Shown in pieces: positions 30,370 through 42,048 of a stretch of 64,000 bases of DNA. A program made the translations under genes and the position numbers. The stretch's first letter is position 1. Every line of letters begins with the position of its first letter. The DNA is taken from the NCBI GenBank assembly GCA_028753945.1, contig JAPNXP010000013.1, forward strand, positions 3,162,001 to 3,226,000. Reading direction: 5' to 3'. The stretch is from Hexactinellida sp. DTS-2022. Its lineage: Eukaryota; Porifera; Hexactinellida. The notes beneath the pieces were generated by a model. It ran no database searches. It was not told the origin of the DNA and worked only from the letters and a program-made list of their open reading frames with translations.

Positions 30370-31341
30370 TTTTGACTAGTACTAGTTTGGTTTTGAATGA
30401 GGTTATAATTCATTATGTATGTACATTCCCCCGAGTCTACGGGATTAGATATGTGATCAATGTTAGATCTGACCTGACCAGTCCTGACCAAAAGGTGTGC
30501 CACTGTTTCCAGAAGTTTGACTTGTGCCATTGCCACCTGCAGGTGGTAATACCGTCAGGTATCTGACGGTATTATATACAGAGCCTAGCTGTGTCTGATT
30601 CGAAGTAAGCACCTTGATTATGGAGTGGCTCTGTCTGATTGTCCATGCATAGTATTGTGTCTTTCAATGGTAGAGCATGAGCCGTAACACATCTAACGTT
30701 ACTCATCCACCTGGACACATCTATTGGTGAGTTTTCAATTTATTTTTTGTTCATTTAGTTTATCTGTACTATCTCGCCCGCTCTCATATACTTTTATACC
30801 ATGTATTATGGAGAGGTTCGCGCTTTATTATCTTGTGGTTGTAGACTACGCGATCACGCTGTCTGTTTCCCGTGTTAGTTAGATTCAATTGTTGTTCGTA
30901 GACACATATTGTGTATTTACAAACTGAAACTTTTCTCTAATTCATTTCGTACGTCTCTTAGCCTACTCCAATTGATTCCTTGGTACTGAATGTAAACTCA
31001 GGGACTTAGCTAAGTCAGTGTTCATCAGATGCTCAGGATACACCTGTGGCAAGCATCTTTGTCAGTTTTAGTCATTTATCTGAGCTCTGTATACGTATCC
31101 ACGTTAGCCCCTAATCCTTTCCCCCCTCCCCTTCACTTGTTCTCGTAAAATTTATTGATTAGAGACTGTTTCATTTTGTATTTATTCTTGTGTTTTATAG
31201 CACTTACAACTATCTGTACAATTATAATCAGTTCATGCATACTGTACTACTACATAATCATTTGTGTGTAACGACTGAATCTAATCTCCCCAATGCGTCA
31301 GCAGCTGGTGACCATCTATACTTGCTAGTTACAAGGCATCC
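30370..31341. other. Unique sequence beside the satellite
   Basis: Non-repetitive sequence right of the satellite. The only structure I see is a perfect 12-bp inverted repeat with a 4-bp loop at 30547-30574 (TAATACCGTCAG and its complement). No coding region is convincing. A T-rich stretch with TTTATT near 31,151 could serve as a polyadenylation signal for the minus-strand ORF that follows. Confidence 0.5.
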
Positions 31342-31689
31342 TCAATCCTCAGGGGAATCAGGATCACTTTCGCTTGAGGTTACTTCCTCGTACTTGGTAG
31401 AAGTTTGGCTTGGTGGCGGCATTGTAACCTGTCCCTCTTCAGATTCCATCATGTCCTTGGTGTGATGCTTCAACAGATCAAGCAGATGCTGTCTGCCACA
31501 TTCATAACAGTAGTGTTGTTCACAGATGATGCAAGCTGTACGCAGTGGCTTCTTGCAAATAAGACACCTCCTGACTCCTTTACCTTCCAACTCTGGTATA
31601 TTTTTCGTCGGCTGAATGTGGTGCTGTACGATTTCGGTTAAGGATTGGATTGGTAACACGGGATTTGACAACTGGACGGATGATGTCAT
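31342..31689 (-). CDS. Small Cys-rich zinc-ribbon protein, possible piggyBac-type C-terminus
   Basis: A 115-residue open frame. Residues about 41-67 hold a Cys/His cluster, RCLICKK followed by ACIICEQHYCYECGRQH, so three CxxC pairs lie within about 26 residues. This resembles the small zinc ribbon found at the C-terminus of piggyBac-type (DDE_Tnp_1_7) transposases. The tail is acidic and Ser-rich (SSESDPDSPED). No catalytic domain is encoded next to it. It is therefore either a terminal exon or remnant of a transposase, or a small independent protein. The start ATG (31689) has an A-rich upstream context (GAAAAATGA). The family assignment rests on the motif only; it could be another zinc-binding protein. 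Confidence 0.4.
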   Translation of the reverse strand: MTSSVQLSNPVLPIQSLTEIVQHHIQPTKNIPELEGKGVRRCLICKKPLRTACIICEQHYCYECGRQHLLDLLKHHTKDMMESEEGQVTMPPPSQTSTKYEEVTSSESDPDSPED

Positions 31690-33950
31690 TTTTCGTGAGG
31701 TGTAATTACCACAGAGGGACTAACTGGTTCCTGACGCTTCGCCCTGTCTTACACCTAATCACGGGAGCCCAATGACAGTATTCCGTGCGTATAACTCGAC
31801 TCGCTTACTCCTCTAACGTTTCCTAACCTTTATTTCTCGAACTTAGTACAAACATTATCTTTGAATGCTTCGTTCTAAAGATTATATATGTATTCCAGTT
31901 ATTGACAATAAAACGTGTATTGTGCAATACTGTGTACTGTATGCGAATGAAACCAACGATATTTTGCCGTTGATCGATAAAAAAAATACCGAAAACTAAT
32001 GCTATATAAAATTTCGCTGAGGCCAAGCGTTTTCATAGTTTGGAATATTATCGGAATAAACTAAATAGAATAAATATAGGCTTAGAAGTTTAGAAAGCTC
32101 ATATAAGAGACTTATATAATGCCTAAATGGGGAAGCATTATATGTGTTCTAAAAATATGCATGTTTCAGTCAGATTGTAACTATTTTGGGAATGGAATGA
32201 TTTTAGACTCTTTTCATGCATGTCATATAAATAGATTAGTGGCCCTTATAATAGCAATGAAGTTCCAAATTAGTAATGTATATACTTGAGATTAGATACA
32301 TTCCAATAAACCATTATATAATACATAGCTTTGATATCTCTGAATATTAGAGATAACTAATAAGGTATAAAGCAATTTACTTTAGTTTTTATAAAATATA
32401 GAATATAATAATACAAATATAAACCAATTTAAAATAGTTTTGAGGGAAATAATATTAGTATTTTATGGTAATATGAGATAAAACCAATGAACGTAGAAAA
32501 ATGAATATCAAGTGAGTTGTACCAAGGACAATATAGATCAAGGAAAATGTACCATGGATATGAGGATTTGTAAGGTCAATTGTATTTTGGTAGTAAATAT
32601 GGATAGTTCTATTACCTTGAATATCTATTTACATAATTATCCAAAGTCACCTAGAAATATATGGAATCAAAGATAGGAACTTGTTACCAAACTGACATTT
32701 TATCGAGAAGATTCATGAATTATTTGTTAAGTTATGAGTAAAAAAGTGTAGAATTATGAGAAAGGTTTTGACAGGGAAATGATACTCAAAAACTGCTGAA
32801 AAAAAGTGTAGTAGAAGGACAACATTTATCAATTATATAATGAAAAAAGATAAGAAAAAGCTTTAAAATTGAGATGGATAAAATATTTTGAAATTTCACA
32901 CTATTCTTTCAGGCAGTATTCGGTTAATCTTATGAATTAACAAAAAACACATTACAAACTAAAATCTAATACTCTGCTTCTAATTAAATAATTCTACACT
33001 TAAGGCAAGTGGATTAGAGAGTTAAATCTTTCAATTATAAGAATTATAAATATGATATTTAGCCAACAAAATGCTTTAGATAGAAAAAAATTAAGATTTG
33101 CAAGATATTGAATTTAGTAATCGTTTTGGGAACCAGTTCCTCATTCTTGTAATCGGAAGTGATAAATAACTAACGCATTCCATTTAATTCCGGAATTTGA
33201 TTCAAGAATATAAGCTATTAGTTCGAATTACATCAAATTTAATGATCAATGCACATGATATTCGTGATTACTTCGTGAGTCTTTCTATTTGATCAAAGAT
33301 GTATAAACTTAGAAACTATAAATAGGTTACAGTTTAGGAATTATTGAATTAGGATGGTTTCAATGATTTATGTGGACGAGACGTTGACAGAAGAAATTCA
33401 GATCAGCCGAAGAGCAGATCGAGCTGCCAAGATGCAGTCGAAAGATTTTAACTAATTGATTCTTTTAATTAAGAGCAGAGGATCCCTGGAGAATGAGAGA
33501 AGAGTATGGCAGGATGAGAGAAATGCTTTGAAAATTAAAATTAGGGAGAAAAGTAGAAAACTGCGAAACATGGAGACTTAGCTGGAGGGTTCCGAGAAGT
33601 GTAGGAATATCATTGGAAACTAGAATGATTTGTATACTTTTTAGATGTTTGTTGTGTCAATTAATGAAATAAAGTTGAGTTGATACTACGTAAAAATTAA
33701 AAAACACCCTCTTTTAATAAAGCAAGTGGGTTACAACTTACAATTAATCTGTTAAATTCTTTTCACTACCAGCACCTCGAAATACAACAGTACAATGGAC
33801 AAGCAAATCCAGGATTCACTAGTTATACGTACTAAGTCTCAAATTCACAATATAATTAATTAATAAATAATTAAGTAAAACATTAAATGTTCAGTAAACT
33901 TATAGTTAGAGTGGATAAAATTTGCCTTGTATAGATGCGCCTCCGAATAC
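31690..33950. other. AT-rich unique region, no gene seen
   Basis: About 2.3 kb of AT-rich sequence with no supported coding region. A canonical AATAAA occurs at about 33,668 downstream of a slightly less AT-rich stretch (about 33,370-33,620). That stretch could be the untranslated end of a transcript, but I could not find an open frame or splice pattern to support a gene. Confidence 0.4.
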
Positions 33951-33956
33951 GACAGC

Positions 33957-34044
33957 GTCTCAAAATACCACAGTCTAATTTGTAATAGAACATCCATGGT
34001 GTATAGAGTGTATCATATAGGCGTCTCAAAATACCACAGCGTCT
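33957..34044 (+). repeat. Dispersed repeat with GTCTCAAAATACCACAG ends
   Basis: A short repeat bounded by GTCTCAAAATACCACAG-like sequences, with ATCATATAGGCGTCTC inside. A reverse-complement copy lies at 63305-63390, 29 kb away. This copy directly abuts the left edge of the 77-bp tandem array. Confidence 0.7.
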
Positions 34045-34766
34045 CAAAATAACACACAACAGTACAACTGTGCTCATTATGCTGCCCTACGAAGAAATAT
34101 ACATTAGTCATGGACAGTGTCCAAAAAAACTTTGCAATCATACAAGTATACTCTTTATCCACTCATACTAAGAAATATACATTAGTCTTAGACAGTGATC
34201 AAAAGTGCCCCTCAAAAATAAAAACAGTGCTTTATATGCTGTCAGAATAAGAAATATACATTAGTCATAGAAGGTGCGCAAAAATACCTCTCTATAATAA
34301 CAACTGTGCTTATTATCGTCCCAAGCTAAGAATATATATAAAAAATGGACGGTTCCAAAAACAACCTTGCCATTATACTAGTGTACTGTTTATGCTCTCC
34401 TACTAAGAAATATACATCATTAGAGTTAGACGGTGCGCAGAAGTAACTCTCTAGAATAATTACTCTCCTTATTAGGGACTCCTACTAAGAATTATACATT
34501 TTTATTTGAAGATGCGAAAAAGTACCTCTCTATAATAACAACTGTGCTTATTATACTGCCAAGTTAAGAATATACACTAGTGTCAGACGGTGACAAAAGT
34601 ACCTCTCTATAAAACAACTGTGCTTAATATGCTGTCCGACTAAGAAAAATAGATTAGTTATAAACGGTGTCCAAAAGAAACCTTTTATATTACAAGTGTA
34701 GTCTTTATACTTTCCTACTAAGAAATATACATTTGTCTTACACGGTGATCAAAACACCCTCTAGAA

Positions 34767-35642
34767 CAGTGGTTCCCAACCTTTTCCAACAAATGTCACG
34801 ATATTACCCCCTAACATATATTTTTGCTATAATTCCTCCCCAGCACTACAATGTACTATTTTGGTATTGAAATACTGTTACTCAGGGCCGCATTAAGGGT
34901 CGTCTGGGCCCTGGTACTGTCCAAATTTCAGGGCCCCTATTTGTCTTATAGTCTGGAGGCACGCTACGCGGGCCCCTAATGGGCTCCTCAGGCCCTGGGC
35001 CCTGGTGCTGCAGCACCCATAGCCCCCCCCCCCCCCTTAATGCGGCCTTGCGGTTACTGAAAAACTAAGTGAAAATATAAATAATACTGTTAATGAGAAC
35101 AGTCAATATTATCAATACTAGGTATTTTTAATTACTCAGTGATTAAATCATTCAGTGAGACAAAGTGATCCAGAAAATTTCATAATACGAGCCCTTCGAT
35201 CTCGGTCACTTTCGACAGATCGGTGCTACACAATACAAGTTAACGGCCGCTACGCGGCCTTACTCCTCGCTAAACGATTGATTACCTTATTAGTAATATT
35301 TGTCATAGTTATATACCTATAATACCGGTTGAAAGCCAACTTCTAGGTTTATTATGAATTTTCACTAATTTGTTTACCTATTTGTGTAAATAACAACAAC
35401 AAAACTCGTATTATAAATTTATAAACGCGAAATTCGTGTTCAGGATACTTGGAAGTTAGTTTCAATCAAAATTATAAATGCGGTTTCTTTTCCCCCATCA
35501 TTTTATTACAATCCGGATTAACGCACAAACAAACACAACAATCGAGATTTAATAATATAGATATCTAAGTAGGTGGAATTCCTCCCCGAGGATGGCCAAA
35601 TTCCTCCCCAGGGAGGAATTCCTCCCAGGTTGGGAACCACTG
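34767..35642. mobile_element. Non-autonomous hAT element
   Basis: Terminal inverted repeats CAGTGGTTCCCAACC and GGTTGGGAACCACTG. They are flanked by a perfect 8-bp target-site duplication CTCTAGAA (34759-34766 and 35643-35650). It is inserted in the 77-bp array, and the array resumes in register after the duplication. It contains a second hAT element (34883-35050). No transposase frame is visible inside. Confidence 0.93.
34883..35050. mobile_element. hAT MITE nested in another hAT element
   Basis: 168-bp GC-rich element with ends CAGGGCCGCATTAAGGG and CCCTTAATGCGGCCTTG. It is flanked by 8-bp duplications CTGTTACT and CGGTTACT (7 of 8 match). It contains a poly-C run near 35,025. It lies wholly within the 34767-35642 element and is therefore the younger insertion. 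Confidence 0.85.
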
Positions 35643-38059
35643 CTCTAGAATAACAACAGTGCTTAATATGCTGTCCGACTAAGAAATATGCATTAGTCAT
35701 AGAATGCGCGCAAAGGTAAGTCTCTATAAAAACAACTGTTCTTAATATGCTGTCCGACTAAGAAATATACATTAGTCATAAACTGTGCCCAAATGAACCT
35801 TTCTATAATACAAGTGTAGTCTATATGCTCTCCTACTAAGAAATATACATTAGTCTTACACGGTGATCAAAAGTACCCTCTAAAATAACAACAGTGCTTA
35901 ATATGCTGTCCGAATAAGAAATATACATTAGTCATAGAAGGTGCGCAAATGACTCTCTATTATAACAACTGTGCTTATAAGGCTCCCAGGCTAAGAATAT
36001 ACAATAGAGTTACACGGTGCTCAGAAGTAACTCTCTAGAATAATTAATCTCCTTATTAGGCACTCCTAAAAGAAATATACATTTTTATTAGACGATGCGA
36101 AAAAGTACCTCTCGATAATAACAACTGTGCTTATTATACTGCCAAGTTAAGAAAATACACCAGTGTTAGACGTTGCACAAAAGTACCTCTCTATAAAACA
36201 ACTTTGCTTAATATGCTGTCCGACTAAGAAAAATACATTAGTAATAAACGGTGTCCAAAAGAAACCTTTTATATTACAAGTGTAGTCTTTATACTCTCCT
36301 ACTAAGAAATATACATTTGTCTTACACGGTGATCAAAACACCCTCTAGAATAACAACAGTGCTTAATATGCTGTCCGACTAAGAAATATGCATTAGTCAT
36401 TAAATGTGCGCAAAGGTAAGTCTCTATGAAAAAAACGGTGCTTAATATGCAGTCCGACTAAGAAATATGCATTAGTCATAGAATGTGCGCAAAGGTAAGT
36501 GACTATAAAAACAACTGTGCCTAATATGCAGTCCGAATAAGATATATACATTAGTCATAAACGGTGCGCAAAAGATTCTCTCTATAGTACAACTGTGCTT
36601 ATTATGCAGCCTTACGAAGAAATATACATTAGTCATGAAGGGGGCCAAATGAACCTTTCTATAATACAAGTGTAGACTATATGCTCTCCTACTAAGAAAT
36701 ATACATTAGTCTTAGACTGTGATCAAAAGTGCCCTCTAAAATAACAACTGTGCTTAATATGCAGTCCGACGAAGAAATATACATTAGTCATAGAAGGTTC
36801 GCAAAAGACTCTCACTGTAATAACAACTGTGATTATTAGGCTCCGAGGCTAAGAATATACATTACAGTTAGACGGTGCGCACAAGTACCGCTCTAGAATA
36901 ATTACTCTCCTTATTAGGCACTCCTACTAAGAATTATACATTTTTCAAAGACGATTCGCAAAGGTACCTCTCTATAATACAACTGTGCTTATTATACTGC
37001 CAAGTTAAGAATATACAATAGTTTTAGACGGTGCACAAAAGTACCTCTCTATAAAAACAACTGTGCCTAATATGCAGTCCGACTAAGAAATATACATTAG
37101 TCATAAACGGTGCGCAAAAGATTCTCTCTATAGTACAACTGTGCTCATTAAGCAGCCTTACGAAGAAATATACATTAGTCATGAAGGGGGCCAAATGAAC
37201 CTTTCTATGATACAAGTGTAGTCTTTATGCTTTCCAAATAAGAAATATACTTTAGTCTTAGACGGTGATCAAAAGTGCCCTCTAAAATAACAACAGTGCT
37301 TAATATACTGTCCGACTAAGAAATATACAATAGTCATAGAAGGTGCGCAAAAGTACCTCTCTATAATATCTTTGATTATTATGCTCCCAAGCTAAGAATA
37401 TACAATAGTCTTAGACGGTACGCAGAAGTACCTCTCTAGAATAATTACTGTGCTTATTAGGCTCTGCTACTAAGAAATATACATTAGTCATAGACGGTGC
37501 CCATAAGAACCTTTCTATAATACAAGTGTACTTTTTATGCTGCCCGATTAAGAAATATACATTAGTCATAGACAGTGCCAAAAGAACCTTTCTATAATAC
37601 TAGTGCACTTTTTATGCTGCCTACTAAGAAGTATACATTAGTCCTAAACGATGCGCAAAACTTCCTCTCTATATTAAAAATTGGCTTATTATCCTCCCAA
37701 GCTAAGAATATACATTAGGGTTATACGGTGCACAAAGGTACATCTCTATAATAAAAACTGTGAATATTATGCTGCCTTACTAAGAAATATACATTAGTCA
37801 TAGTGGGTACCCCTAAGAACATTTCTATAATACAAGTGTACTTTTTATGCTGCCGAATACGAAATATACATTAGTCATTAACGGCCCGCAAAAGTACCTC
37901 TCTACAAAAACTATGATTATTATGCCAACCGAGTAAGAATACACATTAATCTTAGACGGGCGAAAACGACACTGTATAATAACAACTCTGCTTATTATGC
38001 TGCCCTACTAAGAAATATACATTAGTCATGGACGGTGTCCAAAAGAACCCTTCTATAAT

Positions 38060-38556
38060 CAGGGTTGCCAATCCAATCCAATCGAGAATATTTTCGATTG
38101 CCGATTGCTGCATTTTTCATCGATTGGATTGTCGATTGGATTGCTTCATTTTTCACCGATTGGATTGTCGATTGGATTGCTGCATTTTTCATCGATTGGA
38201 TTATCGATTGGATTGCAATCGATGAATTTCATCGATTTTTTGAGATTGTTTGTTTTTTCAATATCTAAATAATGCCAAAATTTAAAATGCTCAATTGCTC
38301 GTCAATTAAACCCAATAATATATGTTTTAAGTTTGAATATATGATGAAACATAACTCTTTTTGATATAATACTGAGCAGTAAACGATCGAAAAAAATCGG
38401 AGAAACAATCCAAAAGAATCGATGATATTTTGGATTGTCGATTGCGATTGGATTGTCATCCGAATAATCGATTGTCCAAATTTGGATTGCCGATTGTCCA
38501 AATTTGGCTCGATTGGATTGGATTGTCGATTGGATTGGATTGGATTGGCAACCCTG
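38060..38556. mobile_element. hAT-type element rich in GATTGGATTG repeats
   Basis: 497 bp with ends CAGGGTTGCCAATCCAATCC and GGATTGGATTGGCAACCCTG, flanked by a perfect 8-bp duplication TCTATAAT (38052-38059, 38557-38564). Subterminal regions are packed with GATTGGATTG/CGATTGGATTG in both orientations, which may be transposase-binding repeats. It is inserted into the 77-bp array. Short open frames in it are only translations of the repeats. Confidence 0.93.
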
Positions 38557-39149
38557 TCTATAATACAAGTGTAGTCTTTATACTCTCCTACTAAGAAATA
38601 TAATTAGTCTTAGACGGTGATCAAAAGTGCCCCTCTATAATAACAACTGTGCTTAATGTGCAGACCGACTAAGAAATATACATTAGTCACAGAAGGTGCG
38701 CAAAAGTATCTCTCTAAACTAACAACTGTGCTTCTTAGCTCCCAAGATAAGAATATACATTAGAGTTAGACGGTGCGCAGAAGTACCTCTCTAGAATAAT
38801 TACTGTCCTTATTAGGCACTCCTACTAAGAATTATACATTTTTCTGAGACGATGCGCAAAAGTACCTCTCCATAATAACAACTGTGCTTATTATACTGCC
38901 AAGCTAAGAATATACAATAGCGTTAGACTGTGCACAAAAGAACCTCTCTATAAAAACAACTGTGCTTAATATGCTGTCCGACTAAGAAATATACATTAGT
39001 CATAAACGGTGCGCAAAAGTATCTCTCTCTAGTACAACTGTGCTTATTATGCTGCCCTTCGAAGAAATATACATTAGTCATGGACGGTGCACAAAAGAAC
39101 CTTTCTACAATACAAGTGCAGTCTTTATGCTCTCCTACTAAGAAATATA

Positions 39150-39619
39150 CCCTACCCGGACAAAAGTATTCAACCACCAAAAATTTTCCCATTGAAAATA
39201 GTACTATAGTATGTTTAACAATGGAAGATAGTGTATTCAAATTACATGAGATATTGCTATTTCGATTCAAATTCGTATTTTGCGCATTCGAATTATCAAT
39301 TCTATAAGCTTTCATTTCAATCCCTTTTTGATTTCGTTAAAAATTATCATCCTGTGCCACTTTTCCCAAATTGCCACTATGGGTGAGATGGGAACAGGTG
39401 GCACATAGTGCCATTTGATGATAATTTTCAACAGAATTAATATGTAATCAATTTAAAAGCATGTACAATAGGTAATTCGAATGCGTAGAACACGAATCTG
39501 AATTCAAAATAGCAATATGTCTTAAAGTTTTAATACATTGAACAATATTATTTGGCCTACTATAGAACTATTTTCAAAGGGAAAATGTTGGGTGGTCGAA
39601 TACATTTGTCCGGGTACTG
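39150..39619. mobile_element. Tc1/mariner (pogo-like) foldback MITE
   Basis: 470 bp bounded by TA on both sides (39148-39149, 39620-39621). The right end read inward is CAGTACCCGGACAAATGTAT; the left end is CCCTACCCGGACAAAAGTAT. The inverted similarity extends far inward (GGGAAAATGTTGG against CCACCAAAAATTTTCCC) and again in the middle (GATAATTTTCAACA), giving a long foldback. It is inserted in the 77-bp array within ATATACATTAG, so the empty site is directly readable. Confidence 0.88.
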
Positions 39620-40068
39620 TACATTAGTCTTAGACGGTGATCAAAAGTACCCTCTAAAATAACAACAGTGCTTAATATGCTGTCCGACTAAGAAATATCC
39701 ATTAGTCATGGTCGGTGCCCAAAACAACCTTGCTATCACACAAGTGTACTCTTTATGCTCTCCTACTAAGAAATATACATTAGTCTTAGACGGTGATCAA
39801 AAGTACCCCTCTATAATAACAACTGTGCTTATTATGCTCCCAAGCTAAGAATATACATTAGAGTTAGACGGTGCGAGAAGTGCCTCTCTAGAATAATTAC
39901 TGCCCTTATTAGGCACTCGTACTAAGAATTATAAATTTTTCTTAGACGATGCGCAAAAGTACCTCTCTATAATAACAACTGTGCTTATTATACTGCCAAG
40001 CTAAGAATATACATTAGAGTTAGACGGTGCACAAAAGTACCTCTCTATAAAACAACTGTGCTTAATTA

Positions 40069-40424
40069 ATTACTAAAAATTAACAAAAATCAGTAACAAC
40101 TTGATCCAACTATTTTAAATATTTCTAACTGTACAAAGATAAATGTAAATAACTATGGGTCAATAATAATATCGTACACTACTTCATCCTCGGTGCATAA
40201 TATCAGCTAAGATGGTAGGCCTTATATACAGTAGGCTATGAGTATGTATATATTTGTTTGTATGTTCCGAGTTGATTGAAGAAAGAGGACAGTTTACAAA
40301 TGTGATTTTTGGCATATAGCGGTAACTTTTGGCACCCACCAACAGGTTAAGGTATCCACTCAAAATTTCTCACACCTCGACAAGTTATGACGTCATTGTC
40401 ACATTTCGAGAACCCTGAAAATTC
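40069..40424. other. Unique spacer, no gene seen
   Basis: Unique AT-rich sequence between the 77-bp array and the next dispersed repeat. Nothing identifiable. Confidence 0.5.
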
Positions 40425-40698
40425 ACTTAATCGCACATAATTCCCGCCTTCTTAAGAGATAAAAATCTGAAAATTTAATAGAACATGCACATTAATGCTG
40501 CGGACACGTTGGTCACACCAGTCATTATCGCATGATGACGTAATCACTAAAATTTCACATTGTTAAAATTGACTATTTAGGCCTATTTACGCTTTGTAAT
40601 CAATGTTAGAGGTGTATAAACCACACACCAACCGCGAAGCGGTTGGTATGTGATTGTGTTCTGCCGCGAGGCGATCTAGGAAGCGAAGCGCGCCAGTA
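40425..40698 (+). repeat. Dispersed repeat family A, uninterrupted copy
   Basis: Starts at CACTTAATCG and runs through GAGATAAAAATCTGAAAAT, GCGGACACGTTGGTCACACC and TGACGTAATCACTAAAATT to a palindromic ACCAACCGCGAAGCGGTTGGT segment. It ends in a CG-rich GCGAAGCGCGCCAGTA tail. The same sequence occurs at 52214-53476, where it is split by a hAT element. This copy shows the pre-insertion state. Confidence 0.88.
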
Positions 40699-41159
40699 TC
40701 AATTAAAATAAATAGGTCGCTAATCTATTCTCCGTTTTATTAACTTTTTTATTATCTTCTCCATATTGTAATAATTCGATAGTACACTGTTGCTCTATAA
40801 CATATTACGTCAGCATACTCTACTGATAGATAGTGACTGTTATTTGATTGGTTGTAACCTTTAAGTGAATTTGTGTTTCATAAAAGCGCAATGAAAACTT
40901 TACAGTGATGATGCAGGTATTAAAAATTACAATACACATGCGCGTGAGGTACAATACACATGCGCGTTAGAAGCACATTTTCATTAATTTAGATACCTTA
41001 CACCAGGGCCTTCAATTAGATTTATCCCCTCCACTTTTAAAAAATCAGGCACTTCCCCGGGCCATTCCCCCGGGAAACTTCGTAACTGGAGTAGCCATAA
41101 ATGATTACTTATACGCTAATAACAAATTGGTAAGAATAAAACACATTATCTGATATACA

Positions 41160-41309
41160 CAGGGGCATGCTGGCCATACATGGCAGGCGGGAATCCCGCC
41201 CGAATCACCCGGAAAGTTGCTTACCGTGGGCCCGTAGGGCCCACGAAAAAATTTCGGGGACTTTTGGAAGATAATCCCGCCTGGGCCCCTTGGACCCAGC
41301 ACGCCTCTG
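41160..41309. mobile_element. 150-bp hAT MITE (nested)
   Basis: Ends CAGGGGCATGCTGG and CCAGCACGCCTCTG with a perfect 8-bp duplication GATATACA (41152-41159, 41310-41317). GC-rich interior with a GTGGGCCCGTAGGGCCCAC palindrome. Confidence 0.92.
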
Positions 41310-41836
41310 GATATACATAATATGGATACAATCTCCAACCAATTTTCTGAGAATTGTGATTATTGTAATATTCATTCAAGTGATTATACACATGTTGCAT
41401 AAAATTGGTTGAATATAGAGCATCGAAATGTATTATCATTGAATAGGAAGTTAAGGACGGGCTATTGATTGGATCCATTGACTAAGCTGTGACTATATTC
41501 CTACTCGCGATATTACCCAATCATTGAATTCACGTTTCCAAGGCAAAAGAGGAATGTGGTAACATTCCATAATTGATTATGAGATATATTATGTAAAATA
41601 ACTCCTAGATGGGTTAGTCACAGCAATTTGTTTGAAAAAGCTAATTGAACATTTTAGATGCATTCAAAGTTTTTGCATATTTTGCCTATTAGACAATACG
41701 GTGACGTTATTTCGACCAAGTGGAACCGCAAAAATATGCGTTTGTACATGACCACCTTTATAAAAAACAATTAGGCCAGGTAAAATAAATTAATTGTTAT
41801 CATCCCGATTTTTTCTTAAATAGGGACGGCGGGACG

Positions 41837-42048
41837 CAGGGTGTTATCCAGGCGTGCTGGGCGCGCCTAAAGGAGCGTAATTTGGCAGGATTTTTATCTA
41901 GGCGTACAAAAATCGATTCTAGGCCTCAATATCGAGAGTTGCTCCCATAGACTTAATACAAGATTGAAGATCTAGGCGTACAAAATAAAACTGAACGAGC
42001 TCTAACAAAATCTAGGAGCGCGGTAAAAATTTCCTGGATGAAAGCCTG
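41837..42048. mobile_element. 212-bp hAT MITE (nested)
   Basis: Ends CAGGGTGTTATCCAGG and CCTGGATGAAAGCCTG with a perfect 8-bp duplication GCGGGACG (41829-41836, 42049-42056). Internal repeats of ATCTAGGCGTACAAAA occur twice (about 41,908 and 41,970). Confidence 0.9.

Larger units (their letters stand above)
34050..40068. repeat. 77-78-bp tandem array, interrupted by transposons
   Basis: Head-to-tail repeats built on AAGAAATATACATTAGTC, then a GACGGTGCGCAAAAGTACC-type segment, then ACAACTGTGCTTATTATGC. One period is about 77-78 bp. Several subtypes alternate, including GATCAAAAGTGCCC, GTGTCCAAAAGAACC and GCGCAGAAGTAACTC. The marker subtype ATTAGGCACTCCTACTAAG occurs near 34,472, 36,051, 36,914, 38,811 and 39,908. 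After subtracting insertions these spacings are near multiples of the monomer, which shows higher-order structure. The array is more diverged than the 30-kb satellite. Three elements interrupt it (34767-35642, 38060-38556, 39150-39619), leaving roughly 50 monomers. Short open frames here are by-products of the repeat. Confidence 0.93.

Noticed and set aside
30336-30566. Overlapping open frames on both strands at the satellite edge
   Set aside because: Both begin inside degenerate satellite sequence, show no domain and no codon bias; they are chance frames.
30670-30700. tRNA-like A-box (AATGGTAGAGCATG)
   Set aside because: No B-box, acceptor stem or cloverleaf can be formed downstream; not a tRNA or a supported SINE.
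36472-37215. Minus-strand frames with repeated 'APFMTNVYF' residues
   Set aside because: They are translations of the 77-bp tandem array, not protein repeats.
38028-38568. Frames rich in 'DWIVDWIA' or 'IQSTIQSN' on either strand
   Set aside because: Produced by the GATTGGATTG repeats inside a hAT element.
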